A stretch of 64,000 bases of DNA from Pochonia chlamydosporia 170. Lineage: Eukaryota > Ascomycota > Sordariomycetes > Hypocreales > Clavicipitaceae. The position numbers were made by a program, and so were the translations under genes. Where the stretch lies: positions 6,262,001 through 6,326,000 of the forward strand of contig NC_035791.1 of assembly GCF_001653235.2 (NCBI RefSeq), in the 5' to 3' direction. Positions 53,501 through 64,000 of the stretch are shown here, in pieces (the first letter of the stretch is position 1; every line of letters begins with the position of its first letter). Below the pieces are notes generated by a model that worked only from the letters and a program-made list of their open reading frames with translations, did not search any database and was not told where the DNA came from.

Positions 53501-54880
53501 TTAATACACTATAGACATCCGTTGAAAGTAAAGGGCAGCGTCATTGTCATCACCCTTCGAAAGCTTTTTGGATTCCCCCCCTTGACTCCTCAGCGCTGTT
53601 CGGTACAAGTCTTCAACCTCTTTAAATTTGCCTTGCTCTTGATAAATTGCCCCAAGTTTAAGCACTACTGCCATTGTTGTCAAGTGCTTGTGGCCAGCCA
53701 AGGTTTGGAAACCCTCAAGTGCTTTTTCGCAGTGTTTCTCCGCTTCTCCTAGCCTTCCGCGAGCTTGAAGTGCATTTCCCTTATTGTACGTCACGATAAG
53801 ATATAGAAGCTCATCTCGCTCCTCCGTCTTGTTTAGGCACTCGCTTGCCCAATCGTACTCTTCATCGGCTTTGTCATAATCGCCTTGAAGGACGTGGACA
53901 GTGCCCAGTGCGTTCAGAACCAGGGGAAGCAGATTATGGTTAGTCTGTTGGTATCCGTCAAATGCTCTTTGAAGCATCTGTTCAGACTCTTTGAATTGGC
54001 CCTGGTCTCTATGTATAATTCCCATGTCCAGGACCACAGCAAGGGTTCCTTCATGACATTTACCAAGAGTCGTCTCAGAGCCGTTTAAAGCTTTCGCACA
54101 TACCCTTTGAGCCTCTCCTAAGTTGCGTTCTCTCATGTAAATCGCGGTGAGCTGTTTTGCTGTCTCTATAGTCCTTTTATTAGCAATGCCATGCGTTTTC
54201 TCGAGGCCCGAAAGCCCCCAGTTCAGCATCCTAGCTGCATCCTTTAGCTTTCCTTGGTCCTTGTAAACAGCCCCAAGGTTAAGCACTGCGGTCGTAGTCG
54301 ACAAATGGTCACTTCCAACGACCTTGACGTAACCCTGAATGGCGTGTCTATATACTTCAACGGCCTGTTTGAGCTTACGCTGTTTAGCGTAGACAACCCC
54401 AAGCTCATTGAGGATGCATAGCACAGAGAGTGTTGGATTCTTGGTGCCGGCCGTGATACCCGCCAGGGACTGTACATAGACCTCTTCAGCCTCCCGCAGT
54501 TGGCTGCTTTTTCGCAGAAACGACCCAAACTCGAAAACCATGGATAGGGTAGTGAAATGCTGGCGCCCAAACGTCTTCTCCAAGCCGCTGACTGCCTGCT
54601 GGTAGATCCCCTTTGCCTTGTCGAATTTGCCCTGTTCGCAAAAGAGATCCACCAGGTCGCGCACTATAGTTATGGCTGACTCGCCATCCTGTCGCAGCGC
54701 GGGTATGAAATCATCCATTGTCCCACCGAGAACTTCTTCAGCCTCATCAAATCTTCCCTGGGCCCTGTACAGGCCGCAAAGGTGGCGTACTATGGAAATG
54801 GAGGAGATTCCGTCATGAGGTATGACTTTGCCGCATGTCGGAGCGTGCTCGGAAGTCATTTCGGTTTTCTGGGCAGACAT
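53501..54880 (-). CDS. TPR protein (kinesin-light-chain-like repeats)
   Basis: An intact single-exon frame of 459 aa with a clear ATG. From about residue 25 to 440 it is made of roughly ten 42-residue TPR units. Good examples: AVLNLGAVYKDQGKLKDAAR, MGIIHRDQGQFKESEQMLQR, VTYNKGNALQARGRLGEAEK and VVLKLGAIYQEQGKFKEVED. No NB-ARC, NACHT or effector domain precedes the repeats, so it is a stand-alone TPR scaffold. Fungal proteins with such repeats often belong to NLR-like self/non-self systems, but that link is not shown here. A TATAAATA box lies 77-84 bp upstream. A decayed relative sits at 46943-47223. Confidence 0.88.
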   Translation of the reverse strand: MSAQKTEMTSEHAPTCGKVIPHDGISSISIVRHLCGLYRAQGRFDEAEEVLGGTMDDFIPALRQDGESAITIVRDLVDLFCEQGKFDKAKGIYQQAVSGLEKTFGRQHFTTLSMVFEFGSFLRKSSQLREAEEVYVQSLAGITAGTKNPTLSVLCILNELGVVYAKQRKLKQAVEVYRHAIQGYVKVVGSDHLSTTTAVLNLGAVYKDQGKLKDAARMLNWGLSGLEKTHGIANKRTIETAKQLTAIYMRERNLGEAQRVCAKALNGSETTLGKCHEGTLAVVLDMGIIHRDQGQFKESEQMLQRAFDGYQQTNHNLLPLVLNALGTVHVLQGDYDKADEEYDWASECLNKTEERDELLYLIVTYNKGNALQARGRLGEAEKHCEKALEGFQTLAGHKHLTTMAVVLKLGAIYQEQGKFKEVEDLYRTALRSQGGESKKLSKGDDNDAALYFQRMSIVY

Positions 54881-54956
54881 GGTACGAGTGAGTTGATGCT
54901 AATGCAATGGTGACCTGGATCTAATTGCGGTAGTTGCAGCTTGGAGAGCCAGGCTG

Positions 54957-54964
54957 TATTTATA
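54957..54964 (-). promoter_or_regulatory. TATA box of the TPR gene
   Basis: TATAAATA on the minus strand, 77-84 bp before the ATG at 54880. Confidence 0.45.
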
Positions 54965-56015
54965 GTTCTTTTAAAGAAGATCATAAATACCTATATATTA
55001 CTACATATATGAAAAGTAGATATTAGGTACATGTTAGACATATCCATGGGTTGGTATACATCCACGACGGGCAACTTCCTTTGCCTCTCTGGAGTCTCCA
55101 ACAGGCAGTTCTGCCTTCTTCCGCGCGGTCGAGGCCTACGACCAGGCTGTTCGCAGGGGTCCCTAAGGGCGGACAAAACGGGAGCTGCTTCAGGACGAAA
55201 TTAATGTGGTGGGAAAGCAACGGTAGTTTGTGGCAGTTCAAGCGGCTACCAAATCCATGGCGGCTTCTTACGCGTCTAGAATTATAATCTCTCGGCCTAG
55301 GGAACGAGACATTGCTGAGATTGGGGGAGCCACAATCGGCATCCGACACATGGGACACCGTGAGGTGGAGCGGTCGCCCGCTATTTGGGGTAGCTGGCAG
55401 ACGCCCCAGCAAGTTTTACAGAAAGCATGGCCTGGAGGTTGTCAACAGACGCAAATTCGCAAGGGTTACTAAACCAACCACAGGGTGTATACAATAAATC
55501 GTCAGCCTCATAACAAATAGGACAAGTGTTCCAGTCGTATTGCTTAACGCAAAGTTGCTTCGTAATAATCCATTAGTACGTAATTTGGGTACTCGCTTGC
55601 TGACGAACACACCGTGCTTCTCAGCATCTCCTGCACTGCAGTAAAATCCTCCCCGCTGGCTCTGCAATGGGCGCAGTTTTCCCAGTCATGGGATCTTAGA
55701 AAGTGTACGATAGAAGTACATTTGTCGCAGAGGAGCTATCGAATTAGAAAAGCTTGTTCAAAGATAGAGCCTTCACATACAGATCCATAGACCCTGTATT
55801 TTGGTCCTGGCGTAAGGGTATTTGGGCAAAAATAGCAAGACTGCTCGTCACCAGTAAGATCAATTACAACTCTGTACGCGCGTCGTTGGGGCCTAATTGA
55901 CATGGTCACACTGCATGGCCGAGCCAGGCTTCATGGATAGGTTGCTTTCAAGATGAGGCCATGCAATGTATTTATTGAAACAATGCAATCACGTTGCTTG
56001 TTTTGGCGTACTGTC
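54965..56015. other. Intergenic, no gene recognised
   Basis: Frames in both directions are short or compositional (55023-55472). No repeat or motif was noted. Confidence 0.55.
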
Positions 56016-56621
56016 CTACAATCGGCAGGGATAAGCCCCTTTTGGACGTAACGCATCAGCTCTCCATTTCAGTTTATAGATCCATATTTCGCACAAGACA
56101 GCCATAGTTCCCGCTAATAGAAGACACAACAGCATTACAACAGTGGCAACCGCCGCAAATGTAGACCACTGGCCGCGTCTCGTTATGTAGGTATTTGTTA
56201 GAGTCGAAAAGAGACCCATGAGCGAATGTAGGACGATTGGTCTTCAAATTAGCACCACACACTTCAATTAATCAGCCCTGGCGAAGACGTACATAAAGAT
56301 TTGGCGGTTAACCCATATGTGGTTCTGTGATCGCCGGGACCACACAAAATATAGCAAGGCAGCGGCTATTGCACAGAGCATCGACGATATAACTACAACG
56401 GGGACGCTGTAGCTTGCGCCCTGCACAAGCCTTCCAATTTGACCTGCGTCATGTAGAGCTTGGGAGCGCTGGAGAGCGCCATATGCTGATGGGAAGAGCA
56501 GGTATCCGGCCAAAAGAAGCCAGGTGCCAACAGATGACCAAATGGACCAAACAAAAGGAATCTCGTAGGCTTCGTTAATCATTTTTCGGTACGCTTTGCT
56601 GCCCTCACATTTGTATGTCAT
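56016..56621 (-). CDS. Four-TM membrane protein, unknown
   Basis: Exons 56621-56293 and 56241-56016 (51-bp intron, donor GTACGT, acceptor TGAAG) give 184 aa in phase. Four hydrophobic segments are visible (WSSVGTWLLLAGYLLFPSAY; YSVPVVVISSMLCAIAAALL; ILVLHSLMGLF-type third helix; FAAVATVVMLLCLLLAGTMA). The last tail is basic (YKLKWRADALRPKGAYPCRL). Lineage-specific membrane protein; no family recognised. Confidence 0.6.
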
Positions 56622-56870
56622 TTTTCTGTCGTTTCCTCTCTATTTCTTGGAGACCTCTACAAATAAATGTACAGCGGGAAGTGCGCAATATACATATAAG
56701 CGCCACAGGGAGTGGAATTTGGACGTCATCAAAGATCTTAAGGCACTAGTAACGAATGCTAATTATAGCCGCGATGGGTGCGGCCTCTGGATATATTTGT
56801 GTAAAGACACCCCCGCTTGGAGAATGCTTTCATTTGACATAACACTACCCGGTAGTCTGCGTTGTCGAAG

Positions 56871-57137
56871 ATGAACCCTAGGCCGACATCCAGTGTATAC
56901 TCGGACACTTTCGAACTGGACGACTTGCTTTACCGTCTGTCTCTAGAAGCTTTACAGTCGGAAAAAGAATCACTCAGCGTAGAAGCCGCTCTTCTCAGGG
57001 AGAAAATAGGCAAATACAATCATGTTATCTATATTTGTAGAGCGGTAGAAAGAGAATTGGCCAGAATGTATCAGCAAACGATAGATCAGGGTAATGCCGA
57101 GCGAAATAAATGGTTTGCCAACTGCACAGCATTTTAG
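56871..57137 (+). CDS. Small coiled-coil protein, 88 aa
   Basis: Single exon from the ATG at 56871 (an upstream in-frame TTG is ignored). The sequence is a long charged helix (ELDDLLYRLSLEALQSEKES, LSVEAALLREKIGKYNHVIY, RAVERELARMYQQTI). No Cys ladder or signal peptide. It converges with the small minus-strand gene ending at 57180. Unknown function. Confidence 0.45.
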   Translation: MNPRPTSSVYSDTFELDDLLYRLSLEALQSEKESLSVEAALLREKIGKYNHVIYICRAVERELARMYQQTIDQGNAERNKWFANCTAF

Positions 57138-57179
57138 GACTTTGTTTGAAGTACTATGTAGACTTACTCTAAACAATAT

Positions 57180-57541
57180 CTATGCTTTTTCTGAGGGTCC
57201 CTCCCTTTCATCTGCAGAGCTTTGGACATGGAAGGTAGACTTTCGTGCCCTAGAGTCATCCTTCAACATGAGACGTAGATCCCCCAACGCTGCAATAATG
57301 TATTCCAATATCTCCAAGTACTCTTCCTCTCTCGTTTGTGGGGTTTGACTATACTCTTCACTAGATTCTAAGTCTGCATCATCGACGAACTCGGCCAAAC
57401 TTCCGGTACTGTCAGTTGGAGACGAGACGGTAAGTGTTTCATCAGAGTCTGCTATAAGTCAGAGGTTTTTCTCTCATCAAGCTTCACTATACTTGACGCC
57501 GTCAAGAGGAACTCACCGTAAATTATGTCGTCAGAGTCCAT
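57180..57541 (-). CDS. Small acidic protein, two exons, 98 aa
   Basis: Exons 57541-57517 and 57451-57180 (65-bp intron, donor GTGAGT, acceptor TATAG) give 98 aa in phase. It is acidic and Ser/Thr-rich (MDSDDIIYADSDETLTVSSP; EEYSQTPQTREEEYLEILEY), with one predicted amphipathic helix (IIAALGDLRLMLKDDSR). No family is recognised. Confidence 0.5.
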
Positions 57542-57836
57542 GTTTGAGAGCGTTGATGGTCTTCGCTGATGGTGTTCGGTGTCCAATTAGCGAGAGTTGT
57601 CGTATCTAAACACCAGAGCTTTATGCCCAGCTGTAGGAGCGTGAATTGGCCACCAGAACAGACTAGAGACGAATAATGCGAGAGAAACAGACCATTCTGG
57701 CTGATTCGCCCGTTGAGAAATCCCCTTCGACGTTTTTCGCCAACGAAATGAGCCAAAATATGCCTAAGAATCCTACCCTATTTAAACTAAGTGTGTCAGT
57801 ATTTTTTCGTCTTTTGCATTTCTAAGTCCAGTCGCA

Positions 57837-58556
57837 ATGAATTCTTTGCAAAACTTGGGTACCGGTGCTAGCAAGCATTTGCATCTTTTGCCGGACCTCG
57901 TGGCATTTGCTGTCGCTGTAAGCACGGGATTTATGCTCGGCACCGGAGCTTCCAGAAGAGAGGGAATATTCTCGGTATTGATTCCAATAAGCTTTTTATC
58001 GTATTTACTAATTTGTGTTTAGCTTGAGACACATTTGAGTCCTCGCAGCATCCCAAATCCTCTTGATATCGTGGAGGGTGGCTCTGATGTAGGTTCCAAA
58101 ATTATAACCGCTGTAAAAGCCAAAGCCACCGAAGCAGTTGATGTCATCAACAAAGTCATGCCCCAGATTAAACTTGGGTCCGCCTACGGATGTTGGAAGA
58201 TGGCAGATCAAGAGACCTGCTTATACTATCCCATGTTTCTCTATGCAGCTGCTTTCGGGGCGGCATGTATAGTTCTTTCATCCGTGCTACATTACTCCAT
58301 GAGAGAGGGATCACGTAGACGTCACCTCTTCCGAACACTGTCCCTAATGTGCCGTACTCTTGCATGCGCGCTTTTCTCCGTCTGCCTCGTTTTCGCCGTC
58401 GGCTCTTATTACGGCGTTGCGAAACCTCTGCAAGCCCAGTCAGGAGGGGATGTGGATAGAGGGTTAGCATTTATTGTTTCCATCAGTAACTTCATCATGA
58501 CTTTTGCAGTTCTTGTGTATGAGTGTTATATTTACAGTCGACAGCACGACATTTGA
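57837..58556 (+). CDS. Multi-pass membrane protein, unknown
   Basis: Exons 57837-57974 and 58023-58556 (48-bp intron, donor GTATTG, branch CTAAT, acceptor TTTAG) give 223 aa in phase. An N-terminal hydrophobic stretch (LVAFAVAVSTGFMLGTGA) is followed by a soluble loop and three further helices (YPMFLYAAAFGAACIVLSSV; TLACALFSVCLVFAVGSYYG; IVSISNFIMTFAVLVYECYI). The four-helix layout with a long first loop recalls SUR7/PalI- or claudin-like fungal membrane proteins, but the signature motifs were not seen. Confidence 0.6.
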
Positions 58557-61053
58557 CCATAGATACATAGGGACATCGGTATTATAGTTTGCTGGTACAA
58601 TTGAGAATAATTGACTATGATCTTCATCTATCTCGACCTGCAAATTGCCTGCAAACCTCTTTTTGATGAACCTACGGAGAATGCCCTGGCAATATATGTT
58701 TCAGCTGAGCGGCGCGGCAGTTTGTGTCTATAGAGGCGGTCAACAAACAGCCTGGGCATTCACACAACAGGGAGACAGAATGAGTGTGAAAGCAAATTTT
58801 AGGACCAAAACGATCATGCCAGTGTGCACCGACCCTTCCGAGCTACCTGTTCCGTGCAGAAGAGCTGTTGTCGTACAACGGTAGTAAATTGATCTCTGTG
58901 ACGAGCTGAGACTCAGAGTATCTTGATGTGTGCATGGGCCAGCTTGGTGAGTCCTATTAGCACTTGTGACGCGAACAGTATTGACCAAGATGAATCGCCT
59001 TTCATCCCCATGTCAGTAACCACCACCCCGTTGGGCCAAAAATTACTAACGGATGTGCAATAGTGCTGGATGAACATCAAGCTGGTGCTACATTCAAATT
59101 GCAAACAATAATCTGAGCCGGCAGAGACTACTCAGTTGGCATCGCTATCCCATCATTCAACATAAGAACCAGTCGATAAACCTACTGGGAGCGTGGAGGA
59201 GGCCGCTCAAGCCGCACGCTCATGGCCTGCAGAAGAATGTGGCCCGCTACATGCGCCAACATGGACCCATATCGTCCTTGACCATGCCCTGGTGACCACT
59301 TAATCGGCGTATTCCACTTTGACCTTTGCCATTGTATGGAGCAGCTTTTTACTTCGTTTTGCCGACAAAGCCAGTTACGGATTCGATCGATCAAAGCCGC
59401 AGTGGCTACTCCAAGTGCCCGCTTTGTTTTGTTTTCCGGCTACGGCGGGATTTTTCCCGAGTTACTTCATTGTTCTCGGCTCGTCAATCGACTCGTGATC
59501 ATCTTCTGGGGTTAAGCGATCCCGGCCCAAACGGCTCCACCTCGACATCAAGGCTGTAGCTCGTCAGACCTGAAGGTGAATACTTCACCATTGACGCTAG
59601 GAGCATGTTGAGGTAACAAATTCCCCTCATGTGTCTGAGCCAAAGAGACTCAATAACCATTTGAAGAGGTGAGAGCTCTGGGCCTTACTTGCAGCCGTTC
59701 ATCCATTTTCTGGCAACAACGATACCAGGGTGATGTGGATACCGTAGGCAACTGCCTGTCAGTGTTGTATTGGGGGGGGGACTGGGTGTATGTTTGCTAA
59801 CTCCTTGTAGCAGAAAGATGAAACACACCACATTGTCGGCCGGAGGGCGTGAAACAATTGTGCTTAGCGCTGCTGGGGGTGGGTGATCTAAGAGGTTGAT
59901 TCGGTTTGAGGGGCTGGCAGAACCAAGTTCGCATGAGTCAGCCCTGCCAGCCATCCTGGCTTTACCAGAGAACCCCTGGACCAACAGAAGATACCCGGCC
60001 ATATAGCCCTGCAGGACTCCACCTACTCCACCCACACTAAAGATGGAGACCTGCCCCCAAAAATTGCTTTCTGGAGCCATTTCTGGACACAGGCTAGTTG
60101 TTGTCTGACATCTCAATGCCATTGTTTCTTCCGGCCATGTCCGCTGCGCTGACGATGCAGGGTGATATGGAGACACACAAGGGGGTTGTGGACACGACAT
60201 GGTATTGAGTTTTACCCTGGTAGGGTGTCGAGATTATCCTTGGTGGGGTGTAAATGCGGACATTTTGTTTTCCTACATGGGCTTGAAGGCTTTGGCGAAC
60301 TTTGGTTCATGGAGCGAGCGGCCCTGACCTTTGGGGATCAATACGATCCACAGAGCTCGGGAAACCGCTACCGCACCCACCCCAGTGAAATAAGCCAAGT
60401 ACAGTAGTAGGGATCCCAGAATGGGGAGTGGGGCTCTGGCAGTTTGTCACTCTTCAGAGAGGAATGTGCGTGCTGGGGTGGGGTGAATATTGCCCCCGTG
60501 GCATTACTCAGGCTACACCTTTACACCCCCGCAGGCGTCAAAATATGGCTGAAATGTTAACAAATGTCCAGGGTCAAGTTTAGGTTATCGCGCCCTTTGC
60601 CAAGGTTGAGTGGTGGAATGATTCAGATCTCTTCCATGACATGGCATTTTGTGAGGTAATGGAACTGTCTACATTTTCCTGCTATTTTACTAGTGCTACC
60701 TGGGAACTGTATAACCCGAGCTGCATTCTGATACAAGAGTATCAACAACGTTACACTTCCGGCAGTCTTGCTCACGAAGTGAAGTTCAAGTTACGTTGTA
60801 TTTCCAGAACATCACGCGTAAATTCCCATCAGCATGAGGTTGTGGATATGACGCCGAGAGACTATCCAAACTTTTCTTCGTTGGAACAAAAGCAAAAAAT
60901 AAATAAAAATAAAAATAAAGATAAAATAGATTTAGACTTAGTAAGATGCTCGAAGCAAACTGGTGGATATTCGATGTGAAATGGAGACCACTTTGGCGTA
61001 TATTATCTTGGGGCTTTATCAGTGCCTTGCTTTTCCCCCTTCCCTAGCCCTAC
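58557..61053. other. Long GC-rich non-coding stretch
   Basis: No gene supported. 59680-60560 is GC-rich with G/C runs (G run at about 59772) and overlapping low-quality frames on both strands. Composition resembles 9060-9560. It ends in A-rich simple sequence at 60892-60930. It may be decayed repeat DNA. Confidence 0.5.
60892..60930 (+). repeat. A-rich simple sequence (TAAAA-like)
   Basis: Irregular repeats of AAATA/AAAAT and AAAGAT units between GC-rich unique DNA on the left and the secreted-protein gene on the right. Confidence 0.7.
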
Positions 61054-61579
61054 TCATGAGTCTTTCTTCCTGCGCTGAACAGACAGCTCCCATGAAAATC
61101 CTCCAGAGCCGAACGACCCCCCCGCATAGGGAATACTTGAGTTAGATTGGCCTAAAATGCTTGTGAGAAAAGCCTCATCATGGATCATGACTATACTTAC
61201 ATCCGGTCCAAGCAAACTTCAGATTGTCTTTGCATGACGTGATTGATGACGTACTATTCTGCACGGGAGTCACGACAGTGTCGTGTCCAGTGTTTATCAC
61301 ACTTACGAAATACTCTATACCAGTTGCTTTGTTAGGGTCGGGGAATGTGTAGGCAATGGCATCGCTTCTGTTGAGTTTCCCATCCAAGTGGTTCAAGTCA
61401 ACACCAAGTCCATTGGCGATAGAACCACAGAAGCTCGTCGTTATGTAATTGATATAATTCAAGTCCGGTCGAAAGTCCAAAGGAGTTTTGTCACAACATA
61501 AATCTACCTTGCTGCGAACAGTGGACGCTAAAGCCGCGACAGTCGCGCACATAAATGAATTGATAGTAACAGCTCTCAT
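61054..61579 (-). CDS. Small secreted Cys-containing protein
   Basis: Exons 61579-61197 and 61135-61054 (465 nt, 154 aa) are in phase using donor GTATAG; the alternative GTAAGT, 4 nt upstream, breaks the frame. Signal peptide MRAVTINSFMCATVAALAS. Mature Cys pattern: LCCDKTPLDF, FCGSIANGLG, SCKDNLKFAWTGC. The C-terminal exon is GGSFGSGGFSWELS-like. The AWTGC and GG-F-W elements support the splice choice. Size, Cys content and secretion suggest a candidate effector or surface protein; hydrophobin spacing is not met. Upstream in-frame ATG at 61600 is possible. Confidence 0.6.
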
Positions 61580-62338
61580 TTTAAAGCTTAATGCTCTCAA
61601 ATATTCTTTGCTATCATAAGAAAGGCTTGCTGCGTTTTAAATAGGAGGGGTCCCGGCTTAAAAGACTAAGCGACTAGCTTGATGAACAAAGATTTGACCT
61701 AAAGTAGCTTCTCGCACTATAATGCCATGATGGAATCTGCTGTGCAGTCAATTCTGGCCCTTCGGGTACCATCTGACACGCTTCTGATTGTCAGAACCAC
61801 CAATACTATTAATACAGCATCGCTTTATTAAAAATACGCCGCTAAAATGACTTCTAAGTCCGTCTGTCTGATAGACAGATAAATGGAACCAGCTTTTTGA
61901 GGTCGTAAGCCATTTTAAGCTGCCACTTTAAGCGATAAGGAACAGCACCTGACTTGAAGTATAATTCCGAATGACGGCCATAAAAAGCTCAAGTCTTTCG
62001 CTCAAATAAACCTAGGCAGCATCTTTACCATTAGGGACTATATTAGGCGAAATCTGGAACAGAATCAGATAGTTTATGGTCGAGCGTTCTTCCCCCACTT
62101 ACAGCTGCAAACTTTGGAGGATCAAACAAAGCTGCTGCTCCGGAAAAGACCTCGCGCTGATCCCCTGGACCTGGGGACTCTATACGTCTCTCAACCCAGG
62201 CTTTGCGACACCCTCCACCTTGGTCCACACGCGGATATCTCTCCAAGTGTTCAAACTATGCAGCAACCGGAAGAAAGGCAGTGGCCAGGTGAGCAATTCA
62301 CGGCTGAAATCTTTTTAAACCTCTGTAACTAACACTCC
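61580..62338. other. Intergenic, no gene recognised
   Basis: AT-rich to 62040, then short frames (62043-62332) of unclear meaning just before the 2EXR relic. Confidence 0.5.
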
Positions 62339-62751
62339 GTGCTTGTAAATGACGTCCAGATCTCAGCATCTCCAACCCCACCAAAAAACATCGTTCCATA
62401 CAAGGCAACACGTTGCCTTCCATTTCCCCGTTTACCAGCAGAGATAAGGATCATGATTTGGAGTCTCGCTATGCCCGAAGCTCGCTGGCGCAACCATATT
62501 CAACCAACTTACTATTCTCAAAAGAACTGTGCGACAAAGTGGAGCTGGATGGTTGCATGACGCCGCCAGCCATTCGTGCGGTCTGTCGCGAGTCTCAATG
62601 GACCTGTGGTCAAGTTGGCAGCCTGGTTCATAACATTTGCGGCAGTAGGCGCAGCGGGTGGTTTAATCCTGCAATCGATGAAGTGTTTACCAAGATTAAT
62701 CGGCGTGAGAGCCTGCCACTGCTGATATTTGCTTGGCGATGGGAAGAATAA
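62339..62751 (+). pseudogene. 2EXR-domain gene relic
   Basis: One frame carries the diagnostic opening CLPFPRLPAEIRIMIWSLAM then PEARW. The next conserved block (MTPPAIRAVCRESQWTCGQV ... RSGWFNPAIDEVF) lies in another frame from about 62500, and the protein stops shortly after. Fungal 2EXR proteins are longer and have both blocks in one frame, so a frameshift and 3' truncation are likely. An upstream ATG at 62349 is in a third frame. Function of the family is unknown. Confidence 0.7.
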
Positions 62752-62961
62752 AATCTGCTTGATACTTGTTTTGTTAGGATACTCAATTAAATGACATTGT
62801 TTTCTTGTGCTATAAAGTACTCTGTGTGTGGATTCAACTACATGTACTAGTTCATATAACTAGCTACTTTAACAGTCAACATAAAACAAAAGACGAGCTT
62901 TGATTGAACAGGACCCTTAAATTTATAAATTATTACTGTATTTATATGATAATTCAACTAT

Positions 62962-63633
62962 CTATTTAGCTTGCCTACATTCACCCACTGGAGATGCCGT
63001 GTTTTGAGAATTAAAGGACACATCTGTGCCAGGCATAGGAAATAACAGGTCACGATTCTCCGACGACGAGCAAGCGTTATTAATGTTTGCAGCGAAAATT
63101 GTCGGACGTTGAAGAAATTTAGTAGGCAAGTTAGGTTGAGCAGGCGATTGTCCCTCTATAGTAACATGGGCACAATTCATATACATTTCACGATTTCCAA
63201 TAGTGTTAAACCAAGTCCATGCGAAAAGAGCGCTTCCGTTTGGGGTGTCCTCGGGTAGAAGAAACTCCCAGCTGGGCTTTAGAGGGCATTGCCCAATGTA
63301 CGAGTGAATTACGTTCCATGTCTTGCCCCCATCAAACGACAGAGAGGCTTGACAACTGCCGCCGCCATGCGTTGCGGAACCAACGAGCGTGAAATTATAC
63401 GTTTTCCCAGGCTGCCAGGTAGCAACTGATTTTCCTTGGGGTGACTCAAGTAAGGTTTGGTATCCTTTGCATGGGTAGTCACCACCAGACGCCAAGAGCG
63501 GACTTGTCATGCTGTAGTCGATGTCGGTTGTGTAAGGATTGTATTTGGACCGTAATGCCGGCGGCCAACTCAATTGCATATGGGCTTTTGAGAGGTAGCA
63601 AAATGCAAGTAACATGGAAATACTGCGTGACAT
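62962..63633 (-). CDS. AA11-like lytic polysaccharide monooxygenase
   Basis: Single exon, 223 aa. The signal peptide MSRSISMLLAFCYLSKA ends right before His18, which becomes the N-terminal copper ligand (HMQLSWPPALRSKYNP). The second histidine of the brace is His89 in GSATHGGGSCQASLSFD. The family block FAWTWFNTIGNREMYMNC (about 137-154) is characteristic of AA11 chitin-active LPMOs, as are SPLLASGGDYPCKGY and WNVIHSYIGQCP. A Ser/Asn-rich tail follows without a carbohydrate-binding module. Predicted oxidative cleavage of chitin or related glycans outside the cell. It looks intact. Confidence 0.85.
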   Translation of the reverse strand: MSRSISMLLAFCYLSKAHMQLSWPPALRSKYNPYTTDIDYSMTSPLLASGGDYPCKGYQTLLESPQGKSVATWQPGKTYNFTLVGSATHGGGSCQASLSFDGGKTWNVIHSYIGQCPLKPSWEFLLPEDTPNGSALFAWTWFNTIGNREMYMNCAHVTIEGQSPAQPNLPTKFLQRPTIFAANINNACSSSENRDLLFPMPGTDVSFNSQNTASPVGECRQAK

Positions 63634-64000
63634 GCGCGGTGAACAGATTCAGATACGCATTGGCTGGGTCGATGCTACGACTGTGCAAGTCACGACATGG
63701 CGGCTCCATGATGAACGTTTGCACCCTGCTGTTGGTGATCTTTGCATCTCGATTATACCTGTAGAGTAGTGTGAAAGCGTCTACTATTTATTATTGTCGT
63801 GTGGGATGTAATAATTTTTTTGCACAAATTATAGAGTTCTCACAGCCGGAATTATATAATAGTGCTTCTTCATACTCATGCTTCCGCCTTGGCGGAGATG
63901 TGCGCAGGTTGTCCATCGCCGCGGTCCACCCGCTTAGAAGCCGTTGAATTCGCGCTTGATTGAGGCGCGCCTGATTTGCGCCATAGCGCGTATGGCAACG
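63634..64000. other. Upstream flank of the LPMO gene
   Basis: AT-rich promoter-like DNA to about 63860, then GC-richer unique sequence at the window edge. No gene is seen. Confidence 0.5.

Noticed and set aside
54991..55497. Overlapping ORFs on both strands
   Set aside because: Mirror frames in moderately GC-rich DNA with no domain, signal or splice support.
59685..60200. 171-aa minus-strand ORF in GC-rich DNA
   Set aside because: Proline/serine composition follows base composition; no motif or splice sites.
61054..61579. Hydrophobin
   Set aside because: Has one CC pair, but the eight-Cys spacing of hydrophobins is absent.
1..64000. CRISPR arrays, operons or bacterial features
   Set aside because: Spliceosomal introns and fungal families throughout; the only direct-repeat arrays are minisatellites without spacers.
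1..64000. tRNA or rRNA genes
   Set aside because: No convincing A/B box pair or rRNA-like stretch was found by reading; a tRNA scan would settle it.

Overview
The window is eukaryotic. It looks like a filamentous ascomycete (Pezizomycotina) and an accessory, lineage-variable part of its genome. Evidence: short introns of about 47-70 bp with GTRNGT donors, CTAAC/CTGAC branch sites and CAG/TAG acceptors; fungal families (AA11-type LPMO, LysM protein, SAT4-type rhodopsin protein, 2EXR and F-box relics, kinesin-light-chain TPR proteins); a Fot1/pogo transposon and a solo LTR. I recognised no core housekeeping operon, rRNA or tRNA. Gene models below were spliced by eye. Most were checked by phase consistency across introns, and none by transcripts.

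Layout. 0-14 kb: a coiled-coil gene, a decayed C2H2 gene, a decayed kinase, a four-exon Q/N-rich gene divergent from a coiled-coil gene, two unknown genes, and long non-coding stretches with a diverged inverted duplication. 14.8-18 kb: a six-exon patatin-like phospholipase of about 990 aa with a RING-like Cys cluster. 18.4-20.2 kb: a complete-looking Fot1-type element (44-bp TIRs, TA duplication) whose transposase is frameshifted near the C-terminus. 20.6-27 kb: a small membrane protein, an R-SNARE (Snc/VAMP-like), a broken Qa-SNARE (Sso/syntaxin-like) and a rhodopsin-family receptor-like gene. 28-38.7 kb: mostly minus-strand lineage-specific genes, including F-box-like and Rua1-C-terminal-like ones, plus a solo LTR with a 5-bp target duplication. 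39-46 kb: a 50-bp perfect palindrome, a 661-aa gene of unknown function, several small multi-exon unknowns, a C2H2 gene and two related 19-bp minisatellites. 47-55 kb: a kinase, a TPR relic, a short Sho1-like osmosensor (TM segments + SH3), a LysM secreted protein and an intact TPR protein. 55-64 kb: small membrane and coiled-coil proteins, a small secreted Cys protein, a 2EXR relic and an AA11-like LPMO.

How the genes may fit together. The recognisable genes are membrane-trafficking and surface-signalling paralogues (SNARE pair, Sho1-like, rhodopsin-like, kinases), possible self/non-self or defence types (patatin, TPR, F-box, zinc fingers) and secreted chitin-related proteins (LysM, AA11). 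Several are decayed beside intact ones, which suits a fast-evolving island fed by duplication and transposition. The most unusual observation is the neighbouring R-SNARE and Qa-SNARE paralogues, one apparently intact and one broken by a UAG and an A-run frameshift.
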